This document shows, in pieces, positions 25,013 through 33,144 of a stretch of 64,000 bases of DNA. Source of the stretch: Streptomyces camelliae (GTDB taxonomy: Bacteria > Actinomycetota > Actinomycetes > Streptomycetales > Streptomycetaceae); contig NZ_CP115300.1 of the NCBI RefSeq assembly GCF_027625935.1, positions 4,774,001-4,838,000 of the forward strand, written 5' to 3'. The translations under genes and the position numbers were made by a program. The number at the start of each line of letters is the position of its first letter. Positions within the stretch are counted from its first letter, which is position 1. The notes beneath the pieces are model-generated. The model was not told where the DNA came from, did not search any database, and saw nothing but the letters and a program-made list of their open reading frames with translations.

Positions 25013-25687
25013 TCAGACGGTCTTCGGGATCTGCTTGGCCCGGCCGCGGATGCTGAAGGCGGTGACGATCTCCACGATGCCCACCACGAGCAGCCAGATG
25101 CCGCCGACGAGGGTCAGCACGGCGACCGACCTGAACGGCGAGTCGATCAGCACGATGCCGGCGATGAAGGTGAGGATCCCGAGGCAGATCTGCCAGCCGC
25201 GGGCGGGCATCCGGGGGTCGGAGGCGGCGGCCAGGGTCTGGGTGATGCCGCGGATCAGCCAGCCGATGCCGATCCACAGGGCGAGCAACAGGATCGACTG
25301 GAAGGGCCCGCGGAAGCAGAACAGGCCCAGCAGGATCGACAGGGCGCCGCTGATGAAGGCCAGCACGCGCAGCGAGGTCGTCATGTGCGTGCCGAAGGCG
25401 GAGGCCAGCTGGAAGATGCCGCTGATGAGGAGGTAGAGGCCGAAGAGGACGCCCGCCGCGAGCAGGGAGGCGCCCGGCCAGACCAGGACCAGGATCCCCA
25501 GGATCAGCGAGGCGATCCCGGTGCCCAGGACCACCTGCCAGGCGGCCCGGGACAGGGCGTGCAGGGGGCCCTCGAACGGCGGCTCCGGCTCGTGCTCGCG
25601 CCGGCCGCCCCGGGCCTGGGCCGCGTGGACGCTCCGGTCGTCGTACTGAGGGCCCGGGTTGGGGCCGCTGCTCGGTACCTCGGTCAT
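25013..25687 (-). CDS. HdeD-family membrane protein
   Basis: The 224-aa protein has a 45-residue polar N-terminus, then six membrane helices in three pairs, with the HdeD-like pattern (LGTGIASLILGILVLVWPG, GVLFGLYLLISGIFQL, LALWIGIGWLIRGITQ). HdeD is linked to acid resistance in enterobacteria; actinobacterial members are uncharacterised. The 24803-25012 gap downstream is low-complexity: GGCGGTNNNGGGNGGGGACG-like repeats at about 24899-25012, without a supported gene. Confidence 0.85.
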   Translation of the reverse strand: MTEVPSSGPNPGPQYDDRSVHAAQARGGRREHEPEPPFEGPLHALSRAAWQVVLGTGIASLILGILVLVWPGASLLAAGVLFGLYLLISGIFQLASAFGTHMTTSLRVLAFISGALSILLGLFCFRGPFQSILLLALWIGIGWLIRGITQTLAAASDPRMPARGWQICLGILTFIAGIVLIDSPFRSVAVLTLVGGIWLLVVGIVEIVTAFSIRGRAKQIPKTV

Positions 25688-25800
25688 GCTTCATGCTGTG
25701 AGCGGGCGGCCGGGTCCTGCCATCGGGGGAGGGCCGGTCGGGTGACGGCACCCCGCACCCGGGTCCGAGGCGTTCCGCGTGCCCTGTTCCCCGAAGGTCT

Positions 25801-26412
25801 TCATTTCCCGGAGATCTTGGCCGACTTGGCCGACTTGGCCGCGGCCTTCATTTCCTGCTTGTGCGCCCGCACCTTGTCCAGCGACTCGGGCCCGGTGATG
25901 TCGGCGACCGAGCGGAAGGACCGCGCCTCGCCGTACGCGCCCGCGGCCTCCCGCCAGCCCTGGGGCGTGACGCCGAGCTGTTTGCCGAGCAGCGCGAGGA
26001 AGATCTGGGCCTTCTGCTTGCCGAACCCGGGCAGGTCCTCCAGCCGTTTCAGCAGTTCGGCACCGGTCGGGACACCCCGCCAGACCGCCTCGGCGTCCCC
26101 GTCGTGGTGCTCGACGAGGTACTGGCACAGCTGCTGGATCCGCTTGGCCATCGAGCCCGGGTAGCGGTGCACGGCCGGCTTCTCGGCGAGCAGCGCGGCG
26201 AAGGCCTCCGGGTCCATCGCCGCGATCTCGTGCGGGTCGAGGTCTCCGCCGGCCCCGGCGCCGAGCCGGTCGGCGATGGTGCGGGGGCCCTTGAAGGCCC
26301 ACTCCATCGGCACCTGCTGGTCGAGCAGCATGCCCACCAGCGCGGCGAGCGGGGAGCGCCCGAGCAGCGCGTCGGCCTCCGGGTCCTGGGCGAGATGCAG
26401 GGTGACGTCCAT
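25801..26412 (-). CDS. HhH-GPD family base-excision repair protein
   Basis: The 203-aa protein is a short member of the helix-hairpin-helix GPD glycosylase superfamily, of the type labelled TIGR03252. The N-terminus has LVGMLLDQQVPMEWAFKGP, and the hairpin is LEDLPGFGKQKAQIFLALLG. The C-terminus ends in Lys/Ala/Ser repeats (AAAKSAKSAK). ATG 26412 (MDVTLH) matches the domain start, though the frame extends to 26565. The lesion it recognises is unknown. It is divergent from the iron-box operon. Confidence 0.86.
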   Translation of the reverse strand: MDVTLHLAQDPEADALLGRSPLAALVGMLLDQQVPMEWAFKGPRTIADRLGAGAGGDLDPHEIAAMDPEAFAALLAEKPAVHRYPGSMAKRIQQLCQYLVEHHDGDAEAVWRGVPTGAELLKRLEDLPGFGKQKAQIFLALLGKQLGVTPQGWREAAGAYGEARSFRSVADITGPESLDKVRAHKQEMKAAAKSAKSAKISGK

Positions 26413-26521
26413 GCGTCGATGATCGCCCGCCCGCGCGCGGGACGCAGCCGGGGTGCAACGGGACACCTTGTCGCGAGGTCTCCTCCACCTCTCGCGTACG
26501 ATCCCTCCACAGAGCTGAAAC

Positions 26522-26540
26522 TTAGGCAAGGCTAACCTAA
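26522..26540. promoter_or_regulatory. Iron box (DmdR/IdeR-type operator)
   Basis: TTAGGCAAGGCTAACCTAA matches the 19-bp DtxR-family consensus TTAGGTTAGGCTAACCTAA at 17 positions. It ends 17 bp before the acylase GTG start at 26558, where a bound repressor would block transcription. It lies 109 bp from the divergent HhH-GPD start and so most likely controls the acylase operon. Iron-loaded DmdR1 should repress it. Confidence 0.88.
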
Positions 26541-26557
26541 AGTGAAGGGGATTCCGG

Positions 26558-29155
26558 GTGACCACCGAGACCTACCGTGACGCCTGGGGCATCCCCCACC
26601 TGCGCGCCTCCAGCGCCGCTGAACTCGCGTACGCCCAGGGTCGGGTGACCGCGCTGGACCGCGCCTGGCAACTGGAGGTGGAACGCCACCGGGCCCAGGG
26701 CAGCTCGGCGTCCTTCCTCGGTGCCGCCGCCGTGTCCTGGGACGTCCTGGCCCGCCGGGCCCGCCTGGACGACACGGCCCGCCGCTGCTTCGCCGCGCTG
26801 GACCGCCGGGACCCCGAGACGGCCGACTGGGTCCGCCGTTACGTCGACGGCGTCAACGCGGGCCTGCCGGAGGGCGCCCGCCGCACCCCCGAGTTCGCCC
26901 GCGCCGGCCTCACCCCCGGCCGCTGGGAGCCCTGGACTCCGCTGGGCGTCTGGCTCGCGGCACACCTCCTCTTCGCCGGTTTCCCCGCCAAACTCTGGCG
27001 CGAGCAGGCGATACGGCACCTCGGGCCCGACGCGGTCGGCCTGTTCGCCACCGACGGGCCCGGCACGGCCGGCAGCAACGGCTGGCTGCTCTCCGGCGCC
27101 CGTACGGCGACCGGTCACGCCCTGATCGCGGGCGACCCGCACCGCTTCATCGAGGACCCCGGCGTCTACCAGCAGATCCGCCTCTCCTGCCCCGAGTTCG
27201 ACGTCATCGGCCTGGCCGTCCCCGGCGTCCCCGGCATCGCCCACTTCGGCCACACGGGCTCCGTCGCCTGGGCCATCACCAACGCCATGGCCGACTACCA
27301 GGACCTCTACCGAGAACGCCTGCGCCGCACCGGCGCCGGCATCGAGGCCCTGGGCCCGGACGGCCACTGGCACCGCGCCACCCGCCACACGGAGACCGTG
27401 CACATCGCGGGCGAACCCTCCCTGGAGATCGAGGTGATCGAAACGGCCCGGGGCCCCGTGATAGCCGGCGGCCCGGAGGGCCTGGAGGCGGGGCTCACTC
27501 CGGGAGGGCCGTACGGGGCGCAGGCCGCGGAATCGCCGTACGACGCGGAAAGCACCGAGCCGCTGGGCGGAGGGGTGACGGCCGAGCCACTCGGGGGAGG
27601 CGAGACCGACGAGCCACTGCATGAGGCGGAGGTCGCTGAGCTGCTCTACGTCTCACAGGCCGCCGAGCCGCCGTCCGACGCGGGGTTGGCCGAGCCGCCA
27701 TACGTCCCGCAAGCCGCCGGGCCGCCGTACGCCCCGGAGGCCGCCGGGCCGCCGTACGACACGAACTCCGCCGAGCCGCCGTACGCCGCGGAGGCCGCCG
27801 AACCACCGTCCGACGCGAAGTCCGCCGTATCGCCGCACGCTCCGCAAGCCACCGAGCCGCTCTACGAAACGAAGTCCGCCGAAGCGCCGTACGACCCGCG
27901 AGCCGCCGACGGCGAAGGCGCCCGACCGGGGCTGCCACCCGCACCCGACGGCGAAACCGTCACCGTTGGTGCGGGTGGGAACGGAATCCTCGCCGAAGGC
28001 GGAGCCGAGGCGCTGGCCCTGCGCTATCCACCCCGGGTCACCGCGGACCTCGGCTTCAGTGCCCTCCTCCCCCTCCTCAGGGCCCGCACGGTCCAGGACA
28101 TCGACCGCGCCCTGGACCACTGGGCCGAACCCGTCAACGTGGTCCAAGCGGCCGACACCGCCGGAGGCACCCTGCACCGCACAGCCGGCCGCGTCCCCCT
28201 GCGCGCCGAGGCCAACCTCCGCCACCCGGTCCCCGCCTGGGAACCCGGCCACGAGTGGCACGGCACGCACCGGACGCTGTACGCCGACCCCGAACCGCCC
28301 GACGGCATCGCGGTCATGGCCAACCAGCGCACCCTCGCCGCCCCCCTCGGCATCGAGTTCGCCCCACCCCACCGCGCCGACCGCATCCGCGCCCTCCTCG
28401 ACACCCGCCGCACCTGGACCGCCGACGCCCTGCCCGCGATCCACACCGACACCCACCTCGGCTCCGCCGGCCCCCTGCTGGACCACCTCGCCGCCCTCGA
28501 CGACCTCACCCCCGACGCCGCCCGCCTGCGCGACCGCCTCCTCGTGTGGGACCGCCGTATGGACGCCGGCAGCGCCGACGCGGCGGCCTACTCCGCGGTG
28601 CGCGGCGCGGTCGTACGCCACCTCGCGGCGCATCCGGTGTTCGCCCCGCTCGCCGAGCCCCCCGCCTACCCGGAGGTGCTGCTCCCCTGGCTGGCCCTCG
28701 TCCCGCGCATCGGCTACGCCCTCGAACACCTGCTGCGGGCCGAGAAGTTGTACGGCATCGACCGCCCCGCCGCCGTCCGCGCGGCCCTGGAGGAGGTGGC
28801 CGCCGCGCCCCCGTCCGGCACCTGGTCCGACACCCACCGCCTGGCCCCCTGGCGCGCGCTGCCGGGAGAGCCGTACGACGAACCCGGCCTGGCCGGCGAC
28901 CACGACTGCGTGCTGTGCACCTCCGCCGTCCCCGGCCTGACCGACCGCGCGGCCCGCGGCCCCGCCGCCCGCTACGTCTGGGACCTGGCCGACCGCGAGA
29001 ACAGCCGCTGGGTGGTCCCCTTCGGCGCGGACGGCGCCCCCGGCTCACCCCACCACCGCGACCAACTCCCCTTGTGGCTCAGGGGAGATCTGGCCCCGGT
29101 CGTCACCGACTGGACCCTGCTGACCCCGCTGGAACGTACCGAGGAAACCCCATGA
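26558..29155 (+). CDS. Penicillin-acylase-family Ntn hydrolase, iron-regulated
   Basis: The 865-aa protein has the layout of penicillin G acylase, AHL acylases and PvdQ: an alpha part (residues 1-172), then autoprocessing before Ser173 in GTAGSNGWLLSG, the new N-terminal nucleophile of the beta chain. FGHTGSVAWAITNAMADYQD and GIAVMANQRTLA are further family motifs. There is no signal peptide, unlike most relatives, so it appears cytosolic. Residues 313-447 are 15 copies of a nonapeptide of xAAEPPYxx type inserted in the beta chain. GTG 26558 has GAAGGGG upstream. The stop overlaps the acetyltransferase ATG. The iron box suggests a siderophore-related amide substrate. Confidence 0.87.
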   Translation: MTTETYRDAWGIPHLRASSAAELAYAQGRVTALDRAWQLEVERHRAQGSSASFLGAAAVSWDVLARRARLDDTARRCFAALDRRDPETADWVRRYVDGVNAGLPEGARRTPEFARAGLTPGRWEPWTPLGVWLAAHLLFAGFPAKLWREQAIRHLGPDAVGLFATDGPGTAGSNGWLLSGARTATGHALIAGDPHRFIEDPGVYQQIRLSCPEFDVIGLAVPGVPGIAHFGHTGSVAWAITNAMADYQDLYRERLRRTGAGIEALGPDGHWHRATRHTETVHIAGEPSLEIEVIETARGPVIAGGPEGLEAGLTPGGPYGAQAAESPYDAESTEPLGGGVTAEPLGGGETDEPLHEAEVAELLYVSQAAEPPSDAGLAEPPYVPQAAGPPYAPEAAGPPYDTNSAEPPYAAEAAEPPSDAKSAVSPHAPQATEPLYETKSAEAPYDPRAADGEGARPGLPPAPDGETVTVGAGGNGILAEGGAEALALRYPPRVTADLGFSALLPLLRARTVQDIDRALDHWAEPVNVVQAADTAGGTLHRTAGRVPLRAEANLRHPVPAWEPGHEWHGTHRTLYADPEPPDGIAVMANQRTLAAPLGIEFAPPHRADRIRALLDTRRTWTADALPAIHTDTHLGSAGPLLDHLAALDDLTPDAARLRDRLLVWDRRMDAGSADAAAYSAVRGAVVRHLAAHPVFAPLAEPPAYPEVLLPWLALVPRIGYALEHLLRAEKLYGIDRPAAVRAALEEVAAAPPSGTWSDTHRLAPWRALPGEPYDEPGLAGDHDCVLCTSAVPGLTDRAARGPAARYVWDLADRENSRWVVPFGADGAPGSPHHRDQLPLWLRGDLAPVVTDWTLLTPLERTEETP
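27494..27898. repeat. Fifteen 27-bp tandem repeats within the acylase gene
   Basis: From 27494 to 27898 the frame consists of 15 consecutive 9-codon units; the best conserved read QAAEPPSDA, QAAGPPYAP, EAAGPPYDT and NSAEPPYAA. The period is exactly 27 bp with no frame loss. Units near 27650-27820 are most alike, and the outer ones have diverged. Confidence 0.88.
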
Positions 29156-29742
29156 CCGACCTCTTCGAACAGCACACCGACCCCTTCGGCACCGTCCGCA
29201 TCCGCCCCCTCGACCCGGCGTCCGACGCGGGCGTGATCCATAACTGGGTCAGCGAGGAACGCGCCGCCTTCTGGGGCATGACCGGCCTCACCCGGGACCA
29301 GGTCGCCGACATCTACGCCCACATGGCCGGCCTCGACACCCACCACGCCCACCTCGTCACCCTGGACGGCACCCCGGCCGCCCTGTTCCAGACGTACGAG
29401 CCGGCCGCCGACCGGGTCGGCGAGTGCTACGACGTGCTCCCGGGCGACCTCGGCGTCCACGTCCTGCTCGCCCCCGCCGGCCCGGCCGGCCCGCGCCCCG
29501 GCTGGTCCTCGGCGCTGCTGACCGCGATGGCGACGTACGCGCTGCGCATCCTCGACCGGCGCCGGCTCGTGGTCGACCCGGACGTCCGCAACACCAGGGC
29601 GATCGCCCGCTTCGAGCGCGAGGGCTTCGTCCGCGGCCCTGCGGTCGTCCTGCCCGAGGTGGACCTCCCCGATGTGTACCTGCCGGAGAAGCACGCCCAA
29701 CTCGCCTTCCTGGACCGGTCCGTGGCCTTCCCCGGCGACTAG
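29152..29742 (+). CDS. GNAT acyltransferase of the siderophore (IucB/AlcB/MbtK) type
   Basis: The 196-aa protein fits the Acetyltransf_8 group that acylates hydroxylamines and amines in hydroxamate siderophores: IHNWVSEERAAFWGM, LFQTYEPAADRVGECYDVL, PGDLGVHVLLAPAG, DPDVRNTRAIARFEREGF and YLPEKHAQLAFL. The acyl-CoA donor is unknown. ATG 29152 overlaps the acylase stop (ATGA), so the two proteins are made together. The pairing of an acyl-adding and an amide-cleaving enzyme under an iron box points to siderophore tailoring or recycling. Confidence 0.87.
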   Translation: MTDLFEQHTDPFGTVRIRPLDPASDAGVIHNWVSEERAAFWGMTGLTRDQVADIYAHMAGLDTHHAHLVTLDGTPAALFQTYEPAADRVGECYDVLPGDLGVHVLLAPAGPAGPRPGWSSALLTAMATYALRILDRRRLVVDPDVRNTRAIARFEREGFVRGPAVVLPEVDLPDVYLPEKHAQLAFLDRSVAFPGD

Positions 29743-29752
29743 CCTTCTCTCC

Positions 29753-30247
29753 GTGCCGCCGACACCGGAAGACCCGACACCGGAAAAGCTGATCGCCCAC
29801 TACGCCCTCGTACCCATCCCCCGCGAAGGCGGCCTGTACCGGCGGACCTGGACGGGGCCCGCGCGCCCGGACGGACGTCCCGCGGGGACCGCCATCGTCG
29901 CCCTGCTCACCGCCGACGACTACTGCGCCCTGCACCGCCTGCCCACCGACGAGATCTGGCACTTCTACCTCGGAGACCCGCTCCACCTGCTGCTCCTCGC
30001 CCCCGACGGCACCACCCGCACCGCCGTCCTCGGCCCCGCACCGCTGTCCGGCCAGCACGTCCAGCTGACCGTGCCCGCCCGCACCTGGATGGGCGCGCGG
30101 GTCGCTCCGGGCGGCGCGTGGACGCTCTTCGGCACCACGATGGCCCCCGGATTCACCGAAGCGGACTACGAACACGGCGACCCGGCCACCCTGACGGCGC
30201 GTTACCCGTCCGAAGCCGTCCGCATCACGGAACTGTCCCGCCCATGA
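29753..30247 (+). CDS. Cupin_5 (DUF985) protein
   Basis: The 164-aa protein begins at GTG 29753, 10 bases after the acetyltransferase stop. It has the cupin_5 pattern: LIAHYALVPIPREGGLYRRTW, LPTDEIWHFYLGDPLHLLLL (metal- or sugar-site region), APGGAWTLFGTTMAPGF and the end FEADYEHG-like EADYEHGDPATL. Relatives include yeast YML079w, of unknown activity. It is third in the iron-box operon and overlaps the next gene by ATGA. Confidence 0.85.
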   Translation: MPPTPEDPTPEKLIAHYALVPIPREGGLYRRTWTGPARPDGRPAGTAIVALLTADDYCALHRLPTDEIWHFYLGDPLHLLLLAPDGTTRTAVLGPAPLSGQHVQLTVPARTWMGARVAPGGAWTLFGTTMAPGFTEADYEHGDPATLTARYPSEAVRITELSRP

Positions 30248-31011
30248 ACGCGAACCTTCTCGACGGACAGACCGCCCTGGTGACCGGCGCGGGCGGCGGC
30301 ATCGGCCGCGCCATCGCCCTGCGCTTCGCGGAGCAGGGTGCGGCGGTGGCCCTGCACTGCCGTACGGCGGTGGACGCGGCCGGTGAAGTGGCGGCCCGGA
30401 TCCGGGAGTCGGGCTGCGCGGCCGTCGTCCTGCGGGCGGACCTGACGGACGAGGACGCCTGTCACCGCCTGGTCCACGAGACGGCCGACTGGTCCGGCGG
30501 CCGCCTCACCGCCCTCGTCAACAACGCGGCCGTACAGCCGGTCCAGCCCCTGCCCGGGATGGCGGCGGCCGAGTGGCGTGAGGTCGTCGACACCGACCTC
30601 ACCAGCGTCTTCGCCTGCACCCAGGCCGCGGCCGATCACATGCGGGCACACGGCGGCGGCACGATCACTCACATCGCCTCCATCGAGGCCGCCCGGCCGG
30701 CTCCCGGCCACGCCCACTACAGCGCGGCCAAGGCGGCGGTGGTGATGCACGCGCGCGCGGCGGCTCTGGAGTACGGCCCCGACGGCATCCGCGTCAACAC
30801 GGTCTCGCCCGGTCTGATCGCCCGCGAGGGGCTGGCGGAGGCCTGGCCGGACGGCGTACGCCGCTGGCTCGCCGCCGCCCCCACCGGCCGCCTGGGCCGC
30901 CCCGAGGACGTGGCCGACGCCTGCGTGTTCCTGGCCTCGCCGCTCGCGAGCTGGATCACCGGGCACGACCTGGTCGTGGACGGCGGCATCTCGGCCCGCC
31001 CGACGTGGTGA
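30244..31011 (+). CDS. Short-chain dehydrogenase/reductase
   Basis: The 255-aa protein is a classical SDR: cofactor motif TGAGGGIGRAIA, NNAAVQP, catalytic Ser in ITHIASIEA, YSAAK (Tyr and Lys), and the C-terminal DVADACVFLASPLASWITGH with VVDGG. Arg after the second strand (HCRTAVD) suggests NADP(H). ATG 30244 overlaps the cupin stop by ATGA. It is probably the last gene of the iron-box operon. The substrate is unknown; the context suggests a step in siderophore or acyl-precursor metabolism. Confidence 0.9.
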   Translation: MNANLLDGQTALVTGAGGGIGRAIALRFAEQGAAVALHCRTAVDAAGEVAARIRESGCAAVVLRADLTDEDACHRLVHETADWSGGRLTALVNNAAVQPVQPLPGMAAAEWREVVDTDLTSVFACTQAAADHMRAHGGGTITHIASIEAARPAPGHAHYSAAKAAVVMHARAAALEYGPDGIRVNTVSPGLIAREGLAEAWPDGVRRWLAAAPTGRLGRPEDVADACVFLASPLASWITGHDLVVDGGISARPTW

Positions 31012-31074
31012 GCAAGTCGGCGGATCTCTGCGTACCTGTACAGAGGCCTGACGAAGGCACAGGGAGGGGACGAG

Positions 31075-32874
31075 GTGCTGCCGTACGACCACCACCGATG
31101 GGCACGACGCCTGACCCTGCTCTGCGCGGGCCTCTTCCTCCTCCTGCTCGGCACCGCCTCCCCGGCGTCGGCCCACGCGGCCCTGCGCACGACCGACCCC
31201 ACCGACGGAACCATCCTGCGCACGGCCCCCCGGCAGGTGACCCTGACCTTCACCGAGTCGGTCAGCCTGCTCACCGACTCCTTCCGCGTCTACGACCCCA
31301 CCAACCACCGCGTGCACACGGGCGCGGCCGGCCACACCCCCGGCCGCTCGGACACCGCCCGCGTCTCCCTGCCCGCCCGGCTCGCCACCGGCACCTACAC
31401 GGTCGCCTGGCGGGTGGTGTCGGCGGACAGCCACCCGGTGTCCGGCGCGCTGACGTTCTCCGTCGGTGAACGGACCGCGACCACGGCGACCGGCGCCGCC
31501 GGCGACACGGAGAACCCGGCAACGGCGGCCCTGTACAACATCGCGCGCTACCTCGCCTACCTCTCCCTGGCCCTGCTGCTGGGCACGGCCGCGTTCGTCG
31601 CGTACTGCCGCCCTCCGCAGGCGGCCCCGCTGCGCACCCCGGCCGTGACGGCGGCCTGGACCCTGATCGCGTCGACGCTGGCCCTGTTCGCCCTGCGCGC
31701 CCCGTACGAGGAGGGCACGGCACCGGCCCGCGCCCTCTCCCTGACCTCCCTCGCCCGTACGGCGACGACCCGCCCCGGCGAACTCCTGCTGGCCCGTCTG
31801 GCGTTGCTGCTGCTGGCCGCGGCCACGGTCGCCCTCCTGCGGGCTCGCCGCAGAAGACTCCCACGCCGCGCGACGCTCGCCGTGGCCGCGACGGTGTCCG
31901 TCCCCCTGTCCCTGACCTGGTCGGCCGCCGAACACGCCTCGGCGGGCAGCCAGGTTCCGCTGGCGATCACCTCCGCCACCCTCCATCTGCTCGCCATGGG
32001 CGCCTGGCTGGGCGGCCTGGCCGCGCTCCTGCGGACCCTGTCCCGCAACCCCTCCCTGCCCCTGTCGGTCCCGGCCCGCTTCTCCCGCCTGGCCCTCACC
32101 TCGGTGACGGTCCTGGCGGTGACCGGCGTCTACCAGTCCTGGCGGGGCCTGGGCTCCTGGCAGGCCCTGACGGACACGACGTACGGCCGTACCCTGCTGG
32201 TCAAACTGGCCACGGTGGCCGCGCTCCTGCTGGCGGCGGCCTGCTCCCGCAGCTGGATCGCCCGCGCGACCCGGTCCCGGGCACAGACGCACACGACGAC
32301 CCCGGCCCCGGCCCGCATCCCGGAACCGGCGACGGGCCCCCCGCTCCCGGAGGAACCCCCGAAGCCGCCCGCACCCGCGCCCCTCCCCCTTTCCCTCCTG
32401 CGCCGCTCGGTGCTGGCGGAGGCGGCCGTGGCGATGGTGGTCCTGGCCGTGACGACGCTCCTGACGAGCACGGTGCCCGGCCGCACGGCCACCGAGACGG
32501 CGGAACCGGGCGGACCGGTGGCCGGCATTCCGACGGCCTCGGTGACGACGATCCCCTTCGACACCGGCACCCCGGGCGGCCACGGCACGCTCCAGGTCAC
32601 CCTGGACCCGGGCCGGGTGGGCCGGTCCTCCGTCCAGGCCGTGGTCTACGGCCCCGACGGCGGCCTGTCCACGGTCCCCGAACTCCGCATCACCCTCACC
32701 CTCGCCGCTCAGCGCATAGGCCCCCTGGACACCAGGGTCACCGACCGGGGCGGCTACTGGGCCACCGACTCCTTCACCCTCCCGATCCCGGGGACCTGGA
32801 CGATGAAGGCGACGGTACGGATCTCGGACGTGGACCAGGTGACGGTGTCGGCGCCGGTGCGGGTGGCGCGGTAG
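31075..32874 (+). CDS. CopC-CopD-type copper protein with C-terminal YtkA-like domain
   Basis: The 599-aa protein has a signal peptide ending ASPASA, after which mature His-1 (HAALRTTDPTDG) begins a CopC beta-barrel with the conserved Cu(II) ligands (N-terminal His and SADSHPVSGALTF). Next comes a CopD membrane domain of about eight helices (residues 155-475) with HASAGS and HLLAMGAWLGGL. A YtkA-like extracellular domain fills the last 110 residues. The fusion binds copper outside the membrane and is thought to import it. GTG 31075 has GGAGGGG upstream. The gene starts 63 bp after the SDR gene. Confidence 0.88.
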   Translation: MLPYDHHRWARRLTLLCAGLFLLLLGTASPASAHAALRTTDPTDGTILRTAPRQVTLTFTESVSLLTDSFRVYDPTNHRVHTGAAGHTPGRSDTARVSLPARLATGTYTVAWRVVSADSHPVSGALTFSVGERTATTATGAAGDTENPATAALYNIARYLAYLSLALLLGTAAFVAYCRPPQAAPLRTPAVTAAWTLIASTLALFALRAPYEEGTAPARALSLTSLARTATTRPGELLLARLALLLLAAATVALLRARRRRLPRRATLAVAATVSVPLSLTWSAAEHASAGSQVPLAITSATLHLLAMGAWLGGLAALLRTLSRNPSLPLSVPARFSRLALTSVTVLAVTGVYQSWRGLGSWQALTDTTYGRTLLVKLATVAALLLAAACSRSWIARATRSRAQTHTTTPAPARIPEPATGPPLPEEPPKPPAPAPLPLSLLRRSVLAEAAVAMVVLAVTTLLTSTVPGRTATETAEPGGPVAGIPTASVTTIPFDTGTPGGHGTLQVTLDPGRVGRSSVQAVVYGPDGGLSTVPELRITLTLAAQRIGPLDTRVTDRGGYWATDSFTLPIPGTWTMKATVRISDVDQVTVSAPVRVAR

Positions 32875-33065
32875 GTCACGGGCCGGACCATGCCGTCGAT
32901 CTCCTCGGCGGAGATCATGCCCCGCTCGCTCCATACGGCGAGGACGGGACGGCCGATGCCCGGCCACGCGTCCCAGGAGGAGCGGCGGGACTGGCCGGCC
33001 AGGACGGCCCGGTGCAGGGCGAGTTGTGCGGCCACGGCCACGACATCGGTAACCGGCGCTGTGCG

Positions 33066-33109
33066 AACGGGCCCGCGTACGCCCTGGTCAGGACGCACGC
33101 GGGCCCGTT
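33066..33109. terminator. Bidirectional hairpin between CopCD and the protease
   Basis: AACGGGCCCGCGT (33066-33078) pairs perfectly with 33097-33109 across an 18-base loop. It lies between the convergent CopCD and trypsin genes and ends in TT in both directions. Confidence 0.65.
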
Positions 33110-33144
33110 GTCCGGGTGGGATCGGTGTCCCGCCGGAGTACCGG

